Part shown: positions 17,497-27,629 of the stretch, piece after piece
Layout: each line of letters begins with the position of its first letter
How positions within the stretch are numbered: the first letter of the stretch is position 1
NCBI RefSeq assembly: GCF_001486585.1
Contig: NZ_LN909046.1
Span: 1,364,001-1,428,000 of the forward strand
Length of the DNA: 64,000 bases
From: Paenibacillus senegalimassiliensis
GTDB taxonomy: Bacteria > Bacillota > Bacilli > Paenibacillales > Paenibacillaceae
Direction of reading: 5' to 3'
Made by a program: the position numbers and the translations under genes
Notes under the pieces: generated by a model
Seen by the model: the letters and a program-made list of their open reading frames with translations, nothing else
What the model was told of the DNA's origin: nothing
The model's database searches: none

Positions 17497-18534
17497 TTAC
17501 GGTTGCTCTACCCGGTCTGAAGAGAGCGTTTGCTCCACCGTTCCAAGGGTCAAACCCTTGCTACGTATCACCTTGACCATATCCTTTAGCGCATCCCGGC
17601 TTGAAGCAGTTGGATGCATCAACACCAAGGAGCCAGCGGCAATCTTGCTATCGATTTTAGAGACGATAGCTGAGGCCGGTGGCTTCTTCCAATCTACCGT
17701 ATCTACCGTCCAGAGGACCGTCTTCAACCCTTCCTCAGCAGCAAGCTTGACCGTCTGCTGATTAAAATCTCCCGAGGGTGGCGCAAACCAACGATTCTCT
17801 ACACCAAGCCGCTCCTGAAGCAGATTCTTGGTCTTTGTAATTTCCAGGCGCGCCCGTGTAGACTCCAATTGGCTCATATTCGGGTGCGAATAGGCATGGT
17901 TTTCAATCTGATGCCCGCGTTTTTTGATTTCCAGGGCCAGTTGTTCATTTTTGTTCAACCAGCTTCCATCCAGGAAGAAGGTTGCCTTGGCCCCCATCTC
18001 GTCCAACGTATCCAGCATCGGCACCAAGAATTCATTGCCCCAAGCCACATTGATCATCAGAGCGACCATCGGTTTATTCGGATTGCCTCGATAAATCGGC
18101 TGAGGACCCAAATCATCCAGCATTACCTTGGGGGTAATTTCCTTATACACGTACGGAATTGGCGTATCCTTGGGCAAGCGCTTCGCCTGCTCGTAAGTCC
18201 GCTCAATATCAACTTCCTGACCGTTATATCCGGGAATCGCCTTCCATACCCGGTCTACCACGGCATCCACCGGCTCTACTCGGCGCTGAATAGCAGCCTG
18301 ACGAATTTCGCGAAGCAGGATTTCCTCCCTAGATAACGTATCGCGACCGTCGCCTGTAACCTGCGTAACCTTGCTGTCTTCCCCATCAATAAGGCCAGTC
18401 AGCAATCGAAAAGCAAAACTATCAACTTCCGTATTATTCCCACGCTCCACGAACGCGCGGACTCCCGCAAACTGCCCCAATATCATGACTAAGGCAATAC
18501 ATATTGCAATAATGGCAAACTTGTTCCGATCCAT
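17497..18534 (-). CDS. ylxY: YlxY-type polysaccharide deacetylase-like protein
   Basis: A 345-residue exported or membrane-anchored NodB-fold protein with an N-terminal hydrophobic helix (about residues 6-25). The HxxxH metal pair is kept (HAYSHP), as is the late LVLMHPT segment, but the usual TFDDG motif is replaced by MINVAWGNE, so the catalytic aspartates are missing. This substitution is a feature of the YlxY group and suggests loss or change of deacetylase activity. I chose the ATG at 18534, 12 bases after GGAAAGGG; the one at 18546 overlaps that element. It lies between pnp and ymxG as in B. subtilis. Confidence 0.87.
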   Translation of the reverse strand: MDRNKFAIIAICIALVMILGQFAGVRAFVERGNNTEVDSFAFRLLTGLIDGEDSKVTQVTGDGRDTLSREEILLREIRQAAIQRRVEPVDAVVDRVWKAIPGYNGQEVDIERTYEQAKRLPKDTPIPYVYKEITPKVMLDDLGPQPIYRGNPNKPMVALMINVAWGNEFLVPMLDTLDEMGAKATFFLDGSWLNKNEQLALEIKKRGHQIENHAYSHPNMSQLESTRARLEITKTKNLLQERLGVENRWFAPPSGDFNQQTVKLAAEEGLKTVLWTVDTVDWKKPPASAIVSKIDSKIAAGSLVLMHPTASSRDALKDMVKVIRSKGLTLGTVEQTLSSDRVEQP

Positions 18535-18648
18535 GCAAAGGCCCATCCCTTTCCTATGGTTGTTGTCCCCATCTTATGTTGACAAGCTCGGGATTATGCA
18601 ACAACCAGGCAAGTCTTAGCCCACGACATTCAGGAAAAACAGCATTAA

Positions 18649-18680
18649 AAAAGAGCCAGAATAAATATTCTGTCTCTTTT
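18649..18680 (-). terminator. intrinsic terminator of pnp
   Basis: AAAAGAGACAGAATA pairs with TATTCTGGCTCTTTT with one mismatch, followed by TTAAT on the minus strand; about 50 bases after the pnp stop. Confidence 0.85.
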
Positions 18681-18732
18681 CCCGCAGTCTCCAATAAAGT
18701 GTGATCAAAAGTTACTTTTGAACTTCCTCTTA

Positions 18733-20835
18733 TTAAGAAGACTTTTCCGTTTCCGCAGTCAATACAGCCTTGCGCGAAAGGTTAACGCGGCCTTGTTGGT
18801 CAATCTCGGTCACCTTCACGGTTACGGTATCTCCGATAGCGACTACATCCTCTACTTTGCCTACACGTTCTGTAGACAATTGCGAGATATGCACCAGCCC
18901 GTCCTTACCTGGCAAGATTTCAACAAACGCACCGAATTTCTCGATCCGCTTAACCGTACCAACATAGATTTCACCAACGACAACTTCCTTAACAATGCCC
19001 TCAATAATCGACTGGGCTTTGCTGTTCATCTCTTGGCTAGTCGATGCGATAAATACGCGTCCATCTTGCTCGATATCGATCTTCACGCCGGTTTCCTCGA
19101 TGATTTTGTTGATGATTTTACCGCCAGCTCCGATGACATCGCGAATCTTGTCCGGATTGATCTGGATAATAACGATCTTCGGTGCATATTGAGACAATTG
19201 CTCTTTTGGCTTCTGAATCCGTTCTGTCATCTTGGACAAGATAAACATCCGGCCTTCCTTAGCTTGTGACAATGCATCCGTCAGGATTTGCCGGTCAATG
19301 CCGTCAATCTTGATGTCCATTTGGATGGCGGTTACGCCCTCGCTTGTACCAGCCACTTTGAAGTCCATATCGCCAAGATGATCTTCCATCCCTTGAATAT
19401 CCGTCAAAATAGATACATGTTCTCCATCCTTGATCAAGCCCATCGCCACACCAGCTACAGGTGCTTTGATTGGCACACCTGCATCCATCATCGCCAAGGT
19501 ACTGGCACAGATGCTGGCCTGCGAAGTAGAACCGTTGGATTCAAGCACTTCGGATACGAGACGAATCGTATACGGGAATTCCGTCTCCGACGGGATTACC
19601 TTGGACAATGCCCGTTCACCCAAGGCACCATGTCCAATTTCACGACGGCCTGGTGCACGAAGCGGACGCGCTTCACCTACGCTAAATGGAGGGAAGTTAT
19701 AATGATGCATGAAGCGCTTCGACTCTTCCAAGTCGATACCGTCCAGAATTTGCACATCACCCAGCGCGCCTAATGTACAGATGCTAAGCGCCTGTGTTTG
19801 TCCACGTGTGAACAAGCCCGACCCATGCGTACGTGGCAATAGACTGGTATCACATTCGATCGGACGAATCTCATCCAGCTTGCGTCCATCGGGACGAACC
19901 TTGTCATGAGTAATCAGACGACGGACTTCTTCCTTCACGATATCATGCAATACCTCTTTGACATCACCAAGCAACTCAGGTGTCTCTATGTATTGCTCCT
20001 CGAAGTGAACCACCGTTGCTTCATTGATGGCATCAATGGCGTCCTGACGTGCATGCTTCTCGGCAATCTTGACCGCTTCGACCAGCTTCTCTTGAGCAAA
20101 TGCACGAACTGCCGCATTCACATCCGCATTCACGGCATGCAGCTTCACTTGCATTTTCTCTTTACCGGCCACCTTCACCAACTCTTCGATAACCGCTACG
20201 ATGTTCTTGATCTCGTCATGACCAAACATGATCGCTTCGAGCATCACATCCTCCGGTACTTCATTGGCTTCTGCTTCCACCATCATAATGGCTTCCTTGG
20301 TTCCGGCAACAACAACATAGATGTCACTGGCTTCCTGCTGAGCAATATCCGGATTAATTACAAATTGGCCGTTCACACGTCCAACAGCAACACCACCAAT
20401 CGGCCCATTAAACGGAACATCAGAGATGCTAAGCGCGGCTGAAGTCCCGATCATAGCCGCAATTTCCGGCTCACAATCCTGGTCCACACTCATGACCAAA
20501 TTAACGATTTGCACATCATTACGGAATCCTTCCGGGAACAACGGACGAATCGGACGGTCTGTCAAACGGCTCGCCAGAATTGCCTTTTCGCTGGGACGTC
20601 CTTCACGCTTGATAAATCCACCTGGAATTTTGCCCACGGCATACAATTTCTCTTCATAGTTAACCGTCAGTGGAAAAAAGTCCAGATCCTTTGGTTCTGA
20701 AGATGCTGTAACGGTACACAATACTGCAGTATCACCATACCGAACCATGACCGCTGCATTTGCCTGCTTGGCCAAACGGCCGGTTTCCAGCACTAGGGTT
20801 CTTCCCCCTAATTGCATTTTCACTTGATTCTCCAT
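18733..20835 (-). CDS. pnp: polyribonucleotide nucleotidyltransferase (PNPase)
   Basis: A 700-residue phosphorolytic 3'-5' exoribonuclease. It has two RNase PH domains (about 1-210 and 310-540), the first with [22 protein letters not shown] split across strands and the second with [12 protein letters not shown] and MDIKIDG, then a KH domain ([16 protein letters not shown]) and an S1 domain at the C-terminus ([15 protein letters not shown]). It degrades mRNA in the degradosome-like complex with RNase Y and RNase J. The ATG at 20835 has AAGGAGGG 6 bases upstream; the open frame extends further but without support. It follows rpsO, as in most bacteria. Confidence 0.96.
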   Translation of the reverse strand: MENQVKMQLGGRTLVLETGRLAKQANAAVMVRYGDTAVLCTVTASSEPKDLDFFPLTVNYEEKLYAVGKIPGGFIKREGRPSEKAILASRLTDRPIRPLFPEGFRNDVQIVNLVMSVDQDCEPEIAAMIGTSAALSISDVPFNGPIGGVAVGRVNGQFVINPDIAQQEASDIYVVVAGTKEAIMMVEAEANEVPEDVMLEAIMFGHDEIKNIVAVIEELVKVAGKEKMQVKLHAVNADVNAAVRAFAQEKLVEAVKIAEKHARQDAIDAINEATVVHFEEQYIETPELLGDVKEVLHDIVKEEVRRLITHDKVRPDGRKLDEIRPIECDTSLLPRTHGSGLFTRGQTQALSICTLGALGDVQILDGIDLEESKRFMHHYNFPPFSVGEARPLRAPGRREIGHGALGERALSKVIPSETEFPYTIRLVSEVLESNGSTSQASICASTLAMMDAGVPIKAPVAGVAMGLIKDGEHVSILTDIQGMEDHLGDMDFKVAGTSEGVTAIQMDIKIDGIDRQILTDALSQAKEGRMFILSKMTERIQKPKEQLSQYAPKIVIIQINPDKIRDVIGAGGKIINKIIEETGVKIDIEQDGRVFIASTSQEMNSKAQSIIEGIVKEVVVGEIYVGTVKRIEKFGAFVEILPGKDGLVHISQLSTERVGKVEDVVAIGDTVTVKVTEIDQQGRVNLSRKAVLTAETEKSS

Positions 20836-20920
20836 GAAATCCCTCCTTATCTTGAATAAAAGTTCGGTACTGGGTTCATTATTTCCTGCTTTACGGGAGA
20901 TAACCCCATTCGTAACAAAA

Positions 20921-20934
20921 GCTCCTGACGGAGC
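20921..20934 (-). other. short leader hairpin upstream of pnp
   Basis: GCTCC-GTCA-GGAGC followed by TTTTG lies about 85 bases before the pnp start on the minus strand. It may be a leader stem or a second weak terminator after rpsO. Confidence 0.35.
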
Positions 20935-20979
20935 CACTCGTTCTAGTAGTTATAATAAAGTCTCATTTGTAAAAAACAA

Positions 20980-21026
20980 CCTGGCCGCATGGCGTACGCT
21001 ATGCCAGCGTCCGCCATGCAACTAGG
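20980..21026 (-). terminator. intrinsic terminator of rpsO
   Basis: CCTAGTTGCATGGCG pairs with CGCCATGCGGCCAGG (one mismatch, two wobbles) and is followed by TTGTTTTTT on the minus strand, about 25 bases after rpsO. Confidence 0.85.
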
Positions 21027-21049
21027 CTGCTTTGATCAAACATTGCATA

Positions 21050-21319
21050 TTAACGACGCAATCCAAGCTTCTCGATCAAAGCGGAGTAACGTCTTACGTC
21101 ATTGTTCTTCAAGTAAGCCAACAATTTACGACGTTGACCAACCATTTTCAGAAGACCGCGACGGGAATGATGGTCCTTCTTGTGCGTACGCAAGTGGTCC
21201 GTCAAATTCACGATGTTCTCCGTAAGGATAGCAATTTGCACCTCTGGAGATCCGGTATCGGATTCATGAGTCTTGTGCTCTTGGATCAGTTGTTGTTTAC
21301 GTTCTTGAGTCAATGCCAT
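21050..21319 (-). CDS. rpsO: 30S ribosomal protein S15
   Basis: The canonical 89-residue S15, a primary 16S rRNA binder of the central domain that also contributes to the inter-subunit bridge. The sequence starts [10 protein letters not shown] and contains [29 protein letters not shown] and the [10 protein letters not shown] end. The ATG at 21319 has an ideal AAGGAGGTGA ribosome-binding site. An upstream in-frame extension to 21460 is not supported. It has its own promoter and terminator, with a 110-base leader that could serve S15 autocontrol, as known in other species. Confidence 0.97.
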   Translation of the reverse strand: MALTQERKQQLIQEHKTHESDTGSPEVQIAILTENIVNLTDHLRTHKKDHHSRRGLLKMVGQRRKLLAYLKNNDVRRYSALIEKLGLRR

Positions 21320-21437
21320 CCTGTTCACCTCCTTCATATCAAATCGCCATTGGCCTCGTTGCCGGCGGTGAAACCGTACGACCAAGCCAAGGTTCCTGTT
21401 GCCAGCAAGAAATAAATTCCTCATAACAACGTTACAT

Positions 21438-21467
21438 AGTATACCATAGCCTCCAGGCAAAAGTAAA
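21438..21467 (-). promoter_or_regulatory. sigma-A promoter of rpsO
   Basis: On the minus strand TTTACT (21462-21467) and TATACT (21438-21443) are 18 bases apart, just after the ribF stop. Confidence 0.55.
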
Positions 21468-21472
21468 TGCCG

Positions 21473-22420
21473 TTACGGCAATACACTTAGAAGTTGCTTT
21501 GCGCAAGCTGCATCATGAGTAATTTGGGCAACCAATTCGTCCAGCGAATTAAATTTACGCTCTGGACGAATATAACTAACCAGTTCAACGGATAGAGACT
21601 GATCGTACAAATCTCCCGAAAAGTCAAACAAATGCGCTTCCAGCCAGAAGACCTTACCATCCTCATGAAACGTCGGCTTGACTCCTACGTTCATAACCCC
21701 ACCATAGCTGTCTTGCCCATGAGTCGCCCGCACGGCATAAACTCCGCTAGCAGGCACTACATAATGCTCTGATAGCTTGAGATTTGCTGTTGGGAAGCCG
21801 AGCTGGCGTCCGCGCTTCTCTCCGTGCATGACGGTCCCCTTCAATGAATAAGGGCGGCCAAACCAGCGATTGGCTTGCTCCATTTGCCCTTCTTGCAACG
21901 CTTTGCGAATTCCAGAGCTGCTTACCTTCTCCCCATCAATCAGAAAAGGCGGAACTGTGTGGACATCCAGAGCGTTCCCGCTCAGTTCGCGAAGCATCCC
22001 GGCATCTCCTTCACCACGATAACCATAATGGAAGTCGAAGCCGACAACAGCGGTATGCACTTGAAGCGGGACAAGAATACCCGTCACAAAATCTTTAGGG
22101 CTGACTTGGGAAAAGGCGTCGTCAAAATCGACAATGTATACATACTCCACACCCATTTCCCGCAGAATTCGTTCTTTCTCCCCGGGCGGTGTCAAGTATC
22201 CGTCGTAATCCCCCTTCTTCATCACTTCTTTCGGATGCGGATGGAACGTCATCACAGAAGCGGGCAAGCCAAGCTCTGTTGCCAGCTTTATGGCGGATTC
22301 TATAACACTCGCATGTCCCAAGTGCAGACCATCGAACTGTCCGATAGCCAGCACCTGCGGCCGGGAATGTTGCTCTATAAATTGTTCAGTTAACGGATAA
22401 GCCAATCTGATCGTTTGCAT
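21473..22420 (-). CDS. ribF: bifunctional riboflavin kinase / FAD synthetase
   Basis: A 315-residue enzyme making FMN and then FAD. The N-terminal adenylyltransferase domain has IGQFDGLHLGH (residues 27-37) and the FHPHPKEV segment. The C-terminal kinase domain has GRPYSLKGTVMHGEKRGRQLGFPTAN split over residues about 187-213 and EAHLFDFSGDLYD. The length matches family members. The position between truB and rpsO is the same as ribC of B. subtilis. The RBS (AGGTGA) is modest. A 320-base repeat-filled gap separates it from truB upstream. Confidence 0.95.
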   Translation of the reverse strand: MQTIRLAYPLTEQFIEQHSRPQVLAIGQFDGLHLGHASVIESAIKLATELGLPASVMTFHPHPKEVMKKGDYDGYLTPPGEKERILREMGVEYVYIVDFDDAFSQVSPKDFVTGILVPLQVHTAVVGFDFHYGYRGEGDAGMLRELSGNALDVHTVPPFLIDGEKVSSSGIRKALQEGQMEQANRWFGRPYSLKGTVMHGEKRGRQLGFPTANLKLSEHYVVPASGVYAVRATHGQDSYGGVMNVGVKPTFHEDGKVFWLEAHLFDFSGDLYDQSLSVELVSYIRPERKFNSLDELVAQITHDAACAKQLLSVLP

Positions 22421-22543
22421 ATCATTTCACCTGCCACTTCCCACGGATTAGCATCTAACTTATTTAGAGGTCGTCTTCCCAGAACGAAGCTGTTCGAGAA
22501 GTAAATTCGGGCTTCGAATCTTGAATTCAGCCGGGCCTAGCAT

Positions 22544-22575
22544 ATGCTTCCGTAGTATGTTTCCTTCAGAAACAT
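22544..22575. repeat. nested unit 1 in copy A
   Basis: ATGCTTCCGTAGTATGTTTC is followed by a short loop and GAAACAT, so the second half is a hairpin (ATGTTTC / GAAACAT). Confidence 0.6.
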
Positions 22576-22594
22576 TTCAGTTGCTCACGTACCC

Positions 22595-22624
22595 ATGCTT
22601 CCGAAGTCGTTTTCTCCGAAAACG
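22595..22624. repeat. nested unit 2 in copy A
   Basis: ATGCTTCCGAAGTCGTTTTC, loop TCC, then GAAAACG: same head sequence as unit 1 and a hairpin in the same place, direct orientation. Confidence 0.6.
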
Positions 22625-22665
22625 TGTAGCTCCGCTACTCAATCCCTAGCTTCATCCAACTTAAG

Positions 22666-22694
22666 CGTTTTGAAAAAACGCACATCGGAAGCAT
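22666..22694. repeat. nested unit 3 in copy A (inverted)
   Basis: CGTTTTGAAAAAACG, then CACATCGGAAGCAT, which reads ATGCTTCCGATGTGCG on the other strand: the same unit in opposite orientation. Confidence 0.55.
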
Positions 22695-22740
22695 AGGCTT
22701 TGGTCCTGTAAACCCGACTTTTTGAACTCGCAATTATGGC

Positions 22741-23658
22741 CTATTCAGGCAAGAAGACTTTGACCGCTCTAATAGCCCCGGTGTCTTCCTCGGCTCGAAA
22801 AATACCTAAAAACCGCTGCTCCGGATCATAAAGGCGGATCGTCTCTCCACGAGAAACAGCTGGCTCAACTACGGCTGAGGACAGGCGCTGGCCTTGCAAA
22901 GCAGCAGCTACCTTCTCCGCAGCTACCGTGTGAGCCGGAAGATTCCTTGCGCCATAATCGACTGGAAGTATGTAATCCTGTAATGTTCCAGCGGCAACAT
23001 GGCTCGCCACCTGCTCCAACGTCAAGCATTTCTCTCCAGTAAATCCAGCAGACATCGTACGTACAAGCTGACTCATTGCAGCAGGCACGCCCAAAGCTTG
23101 GCCGATATCCACGCATAAGGTACGTATATAAGTCCCTTTCGAGCAGAGAACACGGAAAGAGATTTGCGGATGGGGTCCCTCGGTTTGGAACGATAACAGT
23201 TCCAGTTCATGTATAGTCACCTCACGAGGTTGTCGCTCCACCACTTTGCCCTCGCGAGCCAATTCATAGAGACGTTTCCCATCCTGTTTCAAAGCGGAGT
23301 ACATCGGCGGAATTTGCGAAATCGTTCCGACAAAGCGACTGAGCACCTCTCGTACCTGAGTTTCAGCCACAGTAATATGATCGGCTTGTTCTACCACATT
23401 CCCTGTCATATCCTCTGTATCGGTGGCTACTCCGAGCACCAGGGTAGCTTCATATTCCTTCGGAAGCTCCTGAAGATACTCAACCATTCGTGTGGCTCGT
23501 CCCAGGCATAGGGGCAACACGCCCGTTACCGCAGGGTCCAGCGTACCGGTGTGCCCGATACGCTTCATTCGCAGAATGCCTCTACATTTGGCAACCACAT
23601 CATGCGAAGTGAAGCCTGTCGGCTTATAAATAGGCAATATCCCCTCATACGATGTCAT
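22741..23658 (-). CDS. truB: tRNA pseudouridine55 synthase
   Basis: A 305-residue pseudouridine synthase that makes Psi55 in the T loop of tRNAs. The catalytic aspartate is D41 in GHTGTLDP; KPTGFTSHDVV and the KGTYIRTLCVDIGQALG segment are also typical, and a PUA-like C-terminal region (about 235-305) follows. It overlaps nrnA upstream by 4 bases and belongs to the rimP-infB-rbfA operon. Full length. Confidence 0.95.
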   Translation of the reverse strand: MTSYEGILPIYKPTGFTSHDVVAKCRGILRMKRIGHTGTLDPAVTGVLPLCLGRATRMVEYLQELPKEYEATLVLGVATDTEDMTGNVVEQADHITVAETQVREVLSRFVGTISQIPPMYSALKQDGKRLYELAREGKVVERQPREVTIHELELLSFQTEGPHPQISFRVLCSKGTYIRTLCVDIGQALGVPAAMSQLVRTMSAGFTGEKCLTLEQVASHVAAGTLQDYILPVDYGARNLPAHTVAAEKVAAALQGQRLSSAVVEPAVSRGETIRLYDPEQRFLGIFRAEEDTGAIRAVKVFLPE

Positions 23659-24632
23659 AGTTGTAGCCTCACCTGCTCCAGAACTTGAGGAACAATGGTG
23701 TCCAGCGTACCCTCAATGCGTGCACCTGCAGCCCGGACATGTCCCCCGCCGCCAAAATGCTTCGCCACCAGAGCCACATCCACTTTACCTGCCGAGCGCA
23801 TACTCACCTTGACCGCTTGTTCATCAATTACCTTGAACAACAAGCCTGTCTCCACCCCCTGAATATTGCGAGGATAGTTCACAATACCCTCCATATCCTC
23901 ATGGCTGGCACCCGTAGCCTGCAGGTCCTCATCGGACACCGATACCCAGGCAATAAGTCCATCCTCACTCAGCTGCAAGCCGTTCAAAGCCCTCGTTAGT
24001 AAGCGCAACTGTGGCAGCGTCATCTGTTCAAGCAAGAGCTCGGACAAAGCCGGTCCGTCTACACCGTATTCCAACAGTCTGGATGCAATCTCCATAACCT
24101 TCGGGGATGTGCTTGAATAGCGGAATCCGCCAGTATCGGTCAGAAGCCCGGTATAAAGGGCTGTTGCCACTTCCTTATTCAACTCAAGCCCCATATAAGT
24201 CACAAAATCATATAAAATTTCAGCAGTGGCCGCAGCATCAGGCACCACCAAATTGACTGTACCAAAGGCATCATTCGTCGGGTGGTGATCAATATTCAGC
24301 AGTTTCGCCCCTTCTTCGAACCAGTCTTTGGTCTTTCCAACCCGCTTGAAATCAGCACAATCCACGCAAATGACATGCTCGAATTTCCGATCCAGCGGGT
24401 TTACCGAAAGATCATGGATCTGATCCGCCTGCCACAAGTAACCCATCCGTTTCGGAATAGGTCCTTCGTTGACCATAACGTAATTTTTACCCAGACATGA
24501 CAGAAGCCAGCCCACCGCTAGGGTGGAACTGACTGCGTCTCCGTCCGGCTGTACATGCGACACTACGAGAAAGTGGTCATGCTCCATCAGAAATTGTTTA
24601 CTCTGATGCAGCTCCCGATTCATGGTCTGCAT
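23655..24632 (-). CDS. nrnA: DHH/DHHA1 phosphoesterase, NrnA-like oligoribonuclease / pAp phosphatase
   Basis: A 325-residue DHH family enzyme that cleaves very short RNAs (nanoRNA) and 3'-phosphoadenosine 5'-phosphate. Visible motifs are VSHVQPDGDAVSST, VDCAD, NIDHHPTND (the DHH) and TDTGGFRYSST in the catalytic half, and GGGGHVRAAG in the DHHA1 half. In B. subtilis nrnA lies elsewhere; here it sits between rbfA and truB with a 4-base overlap to truB, which ties RNA-end clearance to the translation operon. AAAGGAG stands 6 bases before the ATG. Confidence 0.92.
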   Translation of the reverse strand: MQTMNRELHQSKQFLMEHDHFLVVSHVQPDGDAVSSTLAVGWLLSCLGKNYVMVNEGPIPKRMGYLWQADQIHDLSVNPLDRKFEHVICVDCADFKRVGKTKDWFEEGAKLLNIDHHPTNDAFGTVNLVVPDAAATAEILYDFVTYMGLELNKEVATALYTGLLTDTGGFRYSSTSPKVMEIASRLLEYGVDGPALSELLLEQMTLPQLRLLTRALNGLQLSEDGLIAWVSVSDEDLQATGASHEDMEGIVNYPRNIQGVETGLLFKVIDEQAVKVSMRSAGKVDVALVAKHFGGGGHVRAAGARIEGTLDTIVPQVLEQVRLQL

Positions 24633-24650
24633 TGCCGTCTCCTTTTACAT

Positions 24651-24998
24651 TCATTTATCGTGCGTGATATCGCCCAGTAACTTCTCAATTCGGCTTCCGT
24701 AAGCAATCGATTCATCAATCTTGAAGATCAGCTCCGGAGTATGGCGAAGCCGAATTCGCTTGCCAAGCTCCGTACGCAGAAAGCCGGTTGCTTTTTCAAT
24801 TCCCTTCAACGACTCATTTTTCTTCTCATCGTCGCCGAATACACTGAGGTACACTTTGGCCTGCGAAAGATCGTTGGTGACATCGACGCCGGTCACAGTG
24901 ACAAAGCCGATGCGCGGGTCCTTGAGTTCACTTTGAATGAGCAAACTGAGTTCTTTCTTGATCTGTTCGCCTACGCGGCCGGTACGATTTTTGGCCAT
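24651..24998 (-). CDS. rbfA: ribosome-binding factor A
   Basis: A 115-residue KH-type maturation factor for the 30S subunit that binds 16S rRNA during late assembly and cold adaptation. Typical segments are [38 protein letters not shown] and [25 protein letters not shown] (split). It follows infB by 15 bases. In B. subtilis ylxP lies between infB and rbfA; that gene is absent here. Confidence 0.95.
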   Translation of the reverse strand: MAKNRTGRVGEQIKKELSLLIQSELKDPRIGFVTVTGVDVTNDLSQAKVYLSVFGDDEKKNESLKGIEKATGFLRTELGKRIRLRHTPELIFKIDESIAYGSRIEKLLGDITHDK

Positions 24999-25013
24999 TT
25001 CTTCACACCTACC

Positions 25014-27629
25014 TTACTTCGGCTGCACCGTTTCCATGATGAACGCTTCGATGACGTCGCCTTCTTTAAGGTCATTATAATTGTCCAAGGTAATTCCGCA
25101 TTCGTAACCTTGTGCAACTTCCTTGGCGTCGTCCTTGAACCGTTTCAAGGAATCGATTTTACCTTCAAATATGACAATTCCGTCGCGGATCAAACGCATT
25201 TCCGCAGAACGGGCGATTTTACCCGAGGTTACCATACAACCTGCGATCGTGCCCACCTTACTGATCTTGAACGTATTGCGCACTTCTGCATGACCGATAA
25301 CCACTTCCTTGAAGACCGGATCAAGCATACCCTTCATTGCTTGTTCAATCTCTTCAATCGCGTTATAGATTACCCGGTGAAGACGAATATCTACCTTCTC
25401 TTGTTCAGCAGTAGCCTTCGTCTGGCTATCCGGACGAACGTTAAAGCCGATGACAATCGCATTGGAAGCCGCCGCCAAGATGATATCGGATTCTGTAATA
25501 GCTCCGGCACCACTATGGATGATCTTCACGCGTACACCTTCAACTTCGATCTTCTCCAGCGAGCCTTTGAGGGCTTCAACAGAGCCTTGTACGTCGGCTT
25601 TGATGATGACGTTCAGGTCTTTGATCTCGCCTTCCTTGATGTGACGGAACAAGTCATCCAGCGTAACCCGCGTATTCACACCCAAATCCGATTGACGTTG
25701 ATCGCTTGCGCGCTTCTCGGCAATGGAGCGGGCTTTACGCTCATCCTCGAATACCATAAGCGGATCACCCGCTTGAGGAACCTCGGTCAGACCGGTAATT
25801 TCCACTGGAGTGGAAGGCCCTGCTTCTTTCAGACGACGCCCACGGTCATTGACCATCGCACGAACGCGTCCGAAGCAGTTACCTGCCACAAAGGCATCCC
25901 CGACTTTGAGTGTACCATGCTGAATCAGCATGCGTACTACAGGTCCACGGCTCTTGTCGAGCTCGGCCTCAATGACGGCTCCGCGAGCACGTTTGTTCGG
26001 ATTAGCCTTGTACTCATTGACTTCAGCAACGAGCAGAATCATTTCAAGCAAACCTTCCAGACCGATCTTTTGCTTCGCCGAAACGTTAACAAAGATCGTA
26101 TCCCCGCCCCATTCTTCCGGCACAAGTCCGTACTCGGTCAGTTCTTGTTTTACTTTATCCGGATTTGCGTCCGGCTTGTCAACTTTGTTCACTGCTACGA
26201 TAATTGGCAAGCCTGCCGCCTTGGCATGGTTAACGGCCTCAACGGTCTGTGGCATAACGCCATCATCAGCAGCTACCACGATAATGGTGATATCCGTCAT
26301 CTGTGCTCCGCGAGCACGCATAGCCGTAAAGGCTTCGTGACCCGGGGTATCCAGGAACGTAATTTTCTTGCTATTGATCTCCACCTGATAAGCACCGATA
26401 TGCTGGGTAATCCCCCCGGCTTCACCACTGCTCACATTTGTCGAGCGAATGGCATCCAGAAGTGTTGTTTTCCCGTGGTCAACGTGACCCATAATCGTCA
26501 CAACCGGCGGACGTTCCTTAAGGTCTGCTGCTTCATCAACCTCTTCAAGTGTCTCGAAGCGATCTTCCTCCACCGGAATCTTCACTTCAACCTCGACTCC
26601 GAAGTCCCCTGCCAGCAGCAGAATCGTATCGATATCCAGCTCCTGGTTAATGGTTGCCATCACTCCAAGCGTAATCAGCTTCTTGATGACTTCTGAAGCA
26701 TCCTTGTGGAGAAGCTTAGCAGTTTCGCCAACGGTCATTGTACCGCGTACAATGATTTTCTTCGGCGTATTATCAATCTTCTCACGTGGTGGTTGCTGAT
26801 TGCCGCCTCTACCACCACGGCCACCTTTACCACCGCGATTGTTTCTGTAGTTGCCGCCACGATCATCAAAACCTCTTTGGTTACGACCGCCGCTATTGTT
26901 TCCTTTTCTCGCGCCTTGACCTTGACCCTGACCTTGGCCTTGGCTACGGTTGTTGTTGCTTCCACCGCTGTTATTACTTGGAGTAAAGCTGCGGTTTTGC
27001 GGCTGCCCACTACGGTTGCCACCACTTTGACCTTGACCTTGTGATTGACCTTGGCGTGGTGCGCCTCCGCCTTGACTTTGCCCCTGACGTGGTGCTCCTG
27101 AGCTCTGGCCTTGGCGCGGTGCGCCTCCTTGCCCCTGACTCCGGTTGTTGCCTTGAGGCCCACGGTTTGCGCCGCCTTGTTGCCCCTGTGGGCGACTTCC
27201 TTGCTGATTGCTGGTTGGACGACTTTGTCTTTCCTGGACAGTCGTGCTGCCGTTAGTTACATTTTGAGTTGTATTTGGTCTATTATTCATGCTTACCTGC
27301 TTTTCCTGTTGATTTTGGTTTCTTGCAGAACTAGGGTTACCTTGGGTTGAAGTTTTCGGTGTCTGGCTTCCTCCTGCGGAAGCCGAAGCCGGCGATTTGG
27401 CAGTAGCCTCCGAACGCACCGAGTTCTCGCGTTTCGCTGCCGCATTGCTCTTGATATCCTTGAAGAATTGTTCCACACGGGTCACGGCGTTATTCTCCAT
27501 GACACTCATGTGGTTGTTCACCGGGATATCCAGGCGTTTAAGAATGGTGATGATTTCCTTGCTGCTCATGTTGAGCGACTTGGCATATTCGTACACTCTG
27601 AGCTTATCTTGTTTTTCTTGTTTACTCAA
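25014..27629 (-). CDS. infB: translation initiation factor IF-2
   Basis: An 871-residue GTPase that places fMet-tRNA on the 30S subunit. The N-terminal IF2N helix bundle ([21 protein letters not shown]) is at residues 10-30. A very low-complexity Gln/Gly/Asn/Arg linker spans about 70-275 and includes tandem GAPRQGQS copies. A second IF2N follows, then the G domain with GHVDHGKTT (Lys387), DTPGHEAF and NKVDKPDAN, domain II, and the fMet-binding C-terminal domain. It starts at TTG, overlaps ylxQ by 8 bases and has GGAGGTGGAG upstream. Confidence 0.96.
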   Translation of the reverse strand: MSKQEKQDKLRVYEYAKSLNMSSKEIITILKRLDIPVNNHMSVMENNAVTRVEQFFKDIKSNAAAKRENSVRSEATAKSPASASAGGSQTPKTSTQGNPSSARNQNQQEKQVSMNNRPNTTQNVTNGSTTVQERQSRPTSNQQGSRPQGQQGGANRGPQGNNRSQGQGGAPRQGQSSGAPRQGQSQGGGAPRQGQSQGQGQSGGNRSGQPQNRSFTPSNNSGGSNNNRSQGQGQGQGQGARKGNNSGGRNQRGFDDRGGNYRNNRGGKGGRGGRGGNQQPPREKIDNTPKKIIVRGTMTVGETAKLLHKDASEVIKKLITLGVMATINQELDIDTILLLAGDFGVEVEVKIPVEEDRFETLEEVDEAADLKERPPVVTIMGHVDHGKTTLLDAIRSTNVSSGEAGGITQHIGAYQVEINSKKITFLDTPGHEAFTAMRARGAQMTDITIIVVAADDGVMPQTVEAVNHAKAAGLPIIVAVNKVDKPDANPDKVKQELTEYGLVPEEWGGDTIFVNVSAKQKIGLEGLLEMILLVAEVNEYKANPNKRARGAVIEAELDKSRGPVVRMLIQHGTLKVGDAFVAGNCFGRVRAMVNDRGRRLKEAGPSTPVEITGLTEVPQAGDPLMVFEDERKARSIAEKRASDQRQSDLGVNTRVTLDDLFRHIKEGEIKDLNVIIKADVQGSVEALKGSLEKIEVEGVRVKIIHSGAGAITESDIILAAASNAIVIGFNVRPDSQTKATAEQEKVDIRLHRVIYNAIEEIEQAMKGMLDPVFKEVVIGHAEVRNTFKISKVGTIAGCMVTSGKIARSAEMRLIRDGIVIFEGKIDSLKRFKDDAKEVAQGYECGITLDNYNDLKEGDVIEAFIMETVQPK

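Larger units (their letters stand above)
22461..22733. repeat. intergenic repeat family, copy A (expanded, about 270 bp)
   Basis: Fills nearly the whole 320-base gap between truB and ribF. It shares with copies B and C the core CGAATCTTGAATTCAGCCGG, a CTCACGT segment, CTCCGCTACTC, CCCTAGCTTCATCCAAC and the right end GGTCCTGTAAACCCGACTTT plus TTGAACTCGCA. The left inverted terminus (AGTTCAAAAAG) is missing. Three extra internal units not found in copies B or C enlarge it. No open reading frame of note. Confidence 0.8.

Noticed and set aside
22461-22733. CRISPR-like array in the truB-ribF gap
   Set aside because: Repeats are unequal, in both orientations and without regular spacers; no cas genes in the window.
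24741-26696. 651-codon open frame on the plus strand
   Set aside because: It lies wholly antisense to infB and rbfA, and its translation has no domain pattern. It comes from the codon usage of the infB strand.
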